Source of the DNA: Streptomyces cyaneus
GTDB taxonomy: Bacteria; Actinomycetota; Actinomycetes; Streptomycetales; Streptomycetaceae
Assembly: GCF_004028635.1 (NCBI RefSeq)
Contig: NZ_RQJW01000020.1
Span: 1-64,000, forward strand
DNA: 64,000 nucleotides
Reading direction: 5' to 3'
Part shown: positions 63,042-64,000 of the stretch, in pieces
Numbering within the stretch: position 1 is the stretch's first letter
Layout of the letters: each line of letters begins with the position of its first letter
Notes under the pieces: model-generated
Database searches by the model: none
Told to the model about the DNA's origin: nothing
What the model saw: only the letters and a program-made list of their open reading frames with translations
Translations under genes and position numbers: made by a program

Positions 63042-64000
63042 TCAGTACGCGGCGAGGTCCCGGACGGCCGCCACGACCTTCTCGACGGTGGGAATGACCT
63101 CCTCTTCGAGTGCGTCGGCGAACGGCAGGGGCACGCACTCCCCCGCCACCCGCCTGACCGGCGCGTCCAGCAGGCCGAACCCCTCGTCGGCGACGACCGA
63201 GACGAGCGTCGCGCCCCAGCCGCCCTGGTACGGGTTCTCCTCCACGGTGACGAGCCGCGAGGTCCTGCCGAGTGAGGCGAGCACAGTGCTCACGTCCAGC
63301 GGCACGAGACAGCGCAGGTCGACGACCTCGGCCTCGATGCCGTCGCCGGACAGGAGTGCGGCGGCCTTGAGCGCGACGGGCACCATCGAGGCGAGCGCGA
63401 CGAGGGTGATGTCGGCTCCCTCGCGGACGACCGCGGCGCGACCCAGCTCGACGACATGGTCCGGCGGCGGGGGCGCGCCCTTGGTGGCGAGGAGCCCCTT
63501 GTGCTCGAAGAAGACCACCGGGTCGTCGCTGCGGATCGCCGCCGCCATCATGCCGACCACGTCGGCCGGGGTCGACGGTGCGGCGATCTTCAGGCCGGGG
63601 ATCGTGAACGCCCAGTTCTCGGTGGCCTGGGAGTGCTGGGCCCCGAAGCCGAGCCCGCCACCGTTGGCGGTGTGCACGACGAGCGGGACGGTGACCTGAC
63701 CGCCCGTCATGTACCGCACCTTCGGGATCTCGTTGGCGAGGTAGTCCCAGCAACAGGCCAGGAAGTCGGAGAACATGATCTCGGCGACCGGCCGCATCCC
63801 GGTCATCGCGGCACCCATGGCGGCCCCCACGATGGCCTGCTCGGATATGGGCGTGTCCCACACCCGCTCGGGCCCGAACTCCTTCCGCAGCCCCACGGTC
63901 GTCTTGAACACCCCGCCCGCCTCGCCGATGTCCTCACCCAGGCATACGACGGTGGGATCGCGCCGCATCTCCCGAGCGATGCCCTCGGCGACCGCCTCCC
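63042..64000 (-). CDS. 2-oxoacid dehydrogenase E1 component, beta subunit (5' end missing)
   Basis: At least 319 aa; continues past the right edge (EAVAEGIAREMRRDPTV). VVCLGEDIGEAGGVFKTTVGLRKEFGPERVWDTPISEQAIVGAAMGAAMTGMRPVAEIMFSDFL is typical of PdhB, BkdA2 and AcoB. The C-terminal transketolase domain (TLVALASMVPVALKAA...VTVEENPYQGGWGATLVSVV) is complete. With the alpha subunit presumably upstream, it oxidatively decarboxylates a 2-oxoacid. Ends 22 bp before the amidohydrolase gene, so same operon. Confidence 0.9.
   Translation of the reverse strand, partial: EAVAEGIAREMRRDPTVVCLGEDIGEAGGVFKTTVGLRKEFGPERVWDTPISEQAIVGAAMGAAMTGMRPVAEIMFSDFLACCWDYLANEIPKVRYMTGGQVTVPLVVHTANGGGLGFGAQHSQATENWAFTIPGLKIAAPSTPADVVGMMAAAIRSDDPVVFFEHKGLLATKGAPPPPDHVVELGRAAVVREGADITLVALASMVPVALKAAALLSGDGIEAEVVDLRCLVPLDVSTVLASLGRTSRLVTVEENPYQGGWGATLVSVVADEGFGLLDAPVRRVAGECVPLPFADALEEEVIPTVEKVVAAVRDLAAY

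Overview
The window is about 64 kb of very GC-rich DNA from a Streptomyces-like actinomycete. Supporting signs are near-saturated G/C at third codon positions, frequent GTG/TTG starts, GTGA/ATGA stop-start overlaps, a twin-domain DUF427 protein, DUF574 methyltransferase and DUF309 genes, and a group 1h (actinobacterial-type) [NiFe]-hydrogenase island. No rRNA, CRISPR array, intact IS element or phage module was seen. One tRNA gene (Pro, GGG anticodon) is present.

Region by region: (1) 1-8.6 kb, myo-inositol use: a sugar ABC permease (partial) and its binding lipoprotein diverge from iolC, a class I aldolase gene, iolB, iolD, mmsA and a GntR regulator. The divergent promoter region carries a perfect 16-bp inverted repeat. 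(2) 8.6-10.6 kb, a DUF427 protein and an aldo/keto reductase with a MerR-type promoter. (3) 10.6-17.2 kb, a tight four-gene operon: galE, a membrane PAS-GGDEF-EAL protein, an alpha-oxoamine-synthase-like PLP enzyme and a small-molecule methyltransferase. (4) 17-21.8 kb, GH15 glucanohydrolase, TetR, Nudix, lipoprotein and HIT genes. (5) 22-36.6 kb, hydrogenase island: a rightward structural operon (unknown 534-aa protein, hhyS, hhyL, NifU-like, DUF5947, two small proteins, hypA) converges at a strong bidirectional terminator on a leftward maturation operon (hypX, protease, hypB, hypF, hypC, hypD, hypE). (6) 36.7-45.2 kb, a low-affinity iron-permease-like protein, a small secreted protein, tRNA-Pro with a nearby tRNA 3'-end fragment, DUF309, cobF, an MFS exporter, cobK, a secreted alpha/beta hydrolase and a HAD phosphatase. 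(7) 45.2-50.9 kb, a surface-glycosylation operon: a GT2-GtrA-HprK-like triple fusion, a 32-codon coupled small ORF, an ArnT/PMT-type glycosyltransferase and a membrane-anchored accessory protein. (8) 50.9-60 kb, a secreted purple-acid-phosphatase-like enzyme, a YVTN beta-propeller, TSUP exporter, thiolase, lipase, Dps, DUF3140, an HhH endonuclease-like protein and a DUF574 methyltransferase. (9) 60-64 kb, a leftward catabolic operon: 2-oxoacid dehydrogenase E1-beta (partial), amidohydrolase, bicupin and a degenerate SDR.

The most unusual content is the link between regions 3 and 7. A 23-bp near-palindrome lies just downstream of the -10 element both before galE (10609-10631) and before the GT2-GtrA-HprK gene (45234-45256). 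This suggests one regulator controls UDP-sugar supply, c-di-GMP turnover and a possible signal synthase together with an uncharacterised lipid-linked-sugar transfer system. That is inference from sequence only. The hydrogenase island also carries several conserved-looking genes of unknown function.
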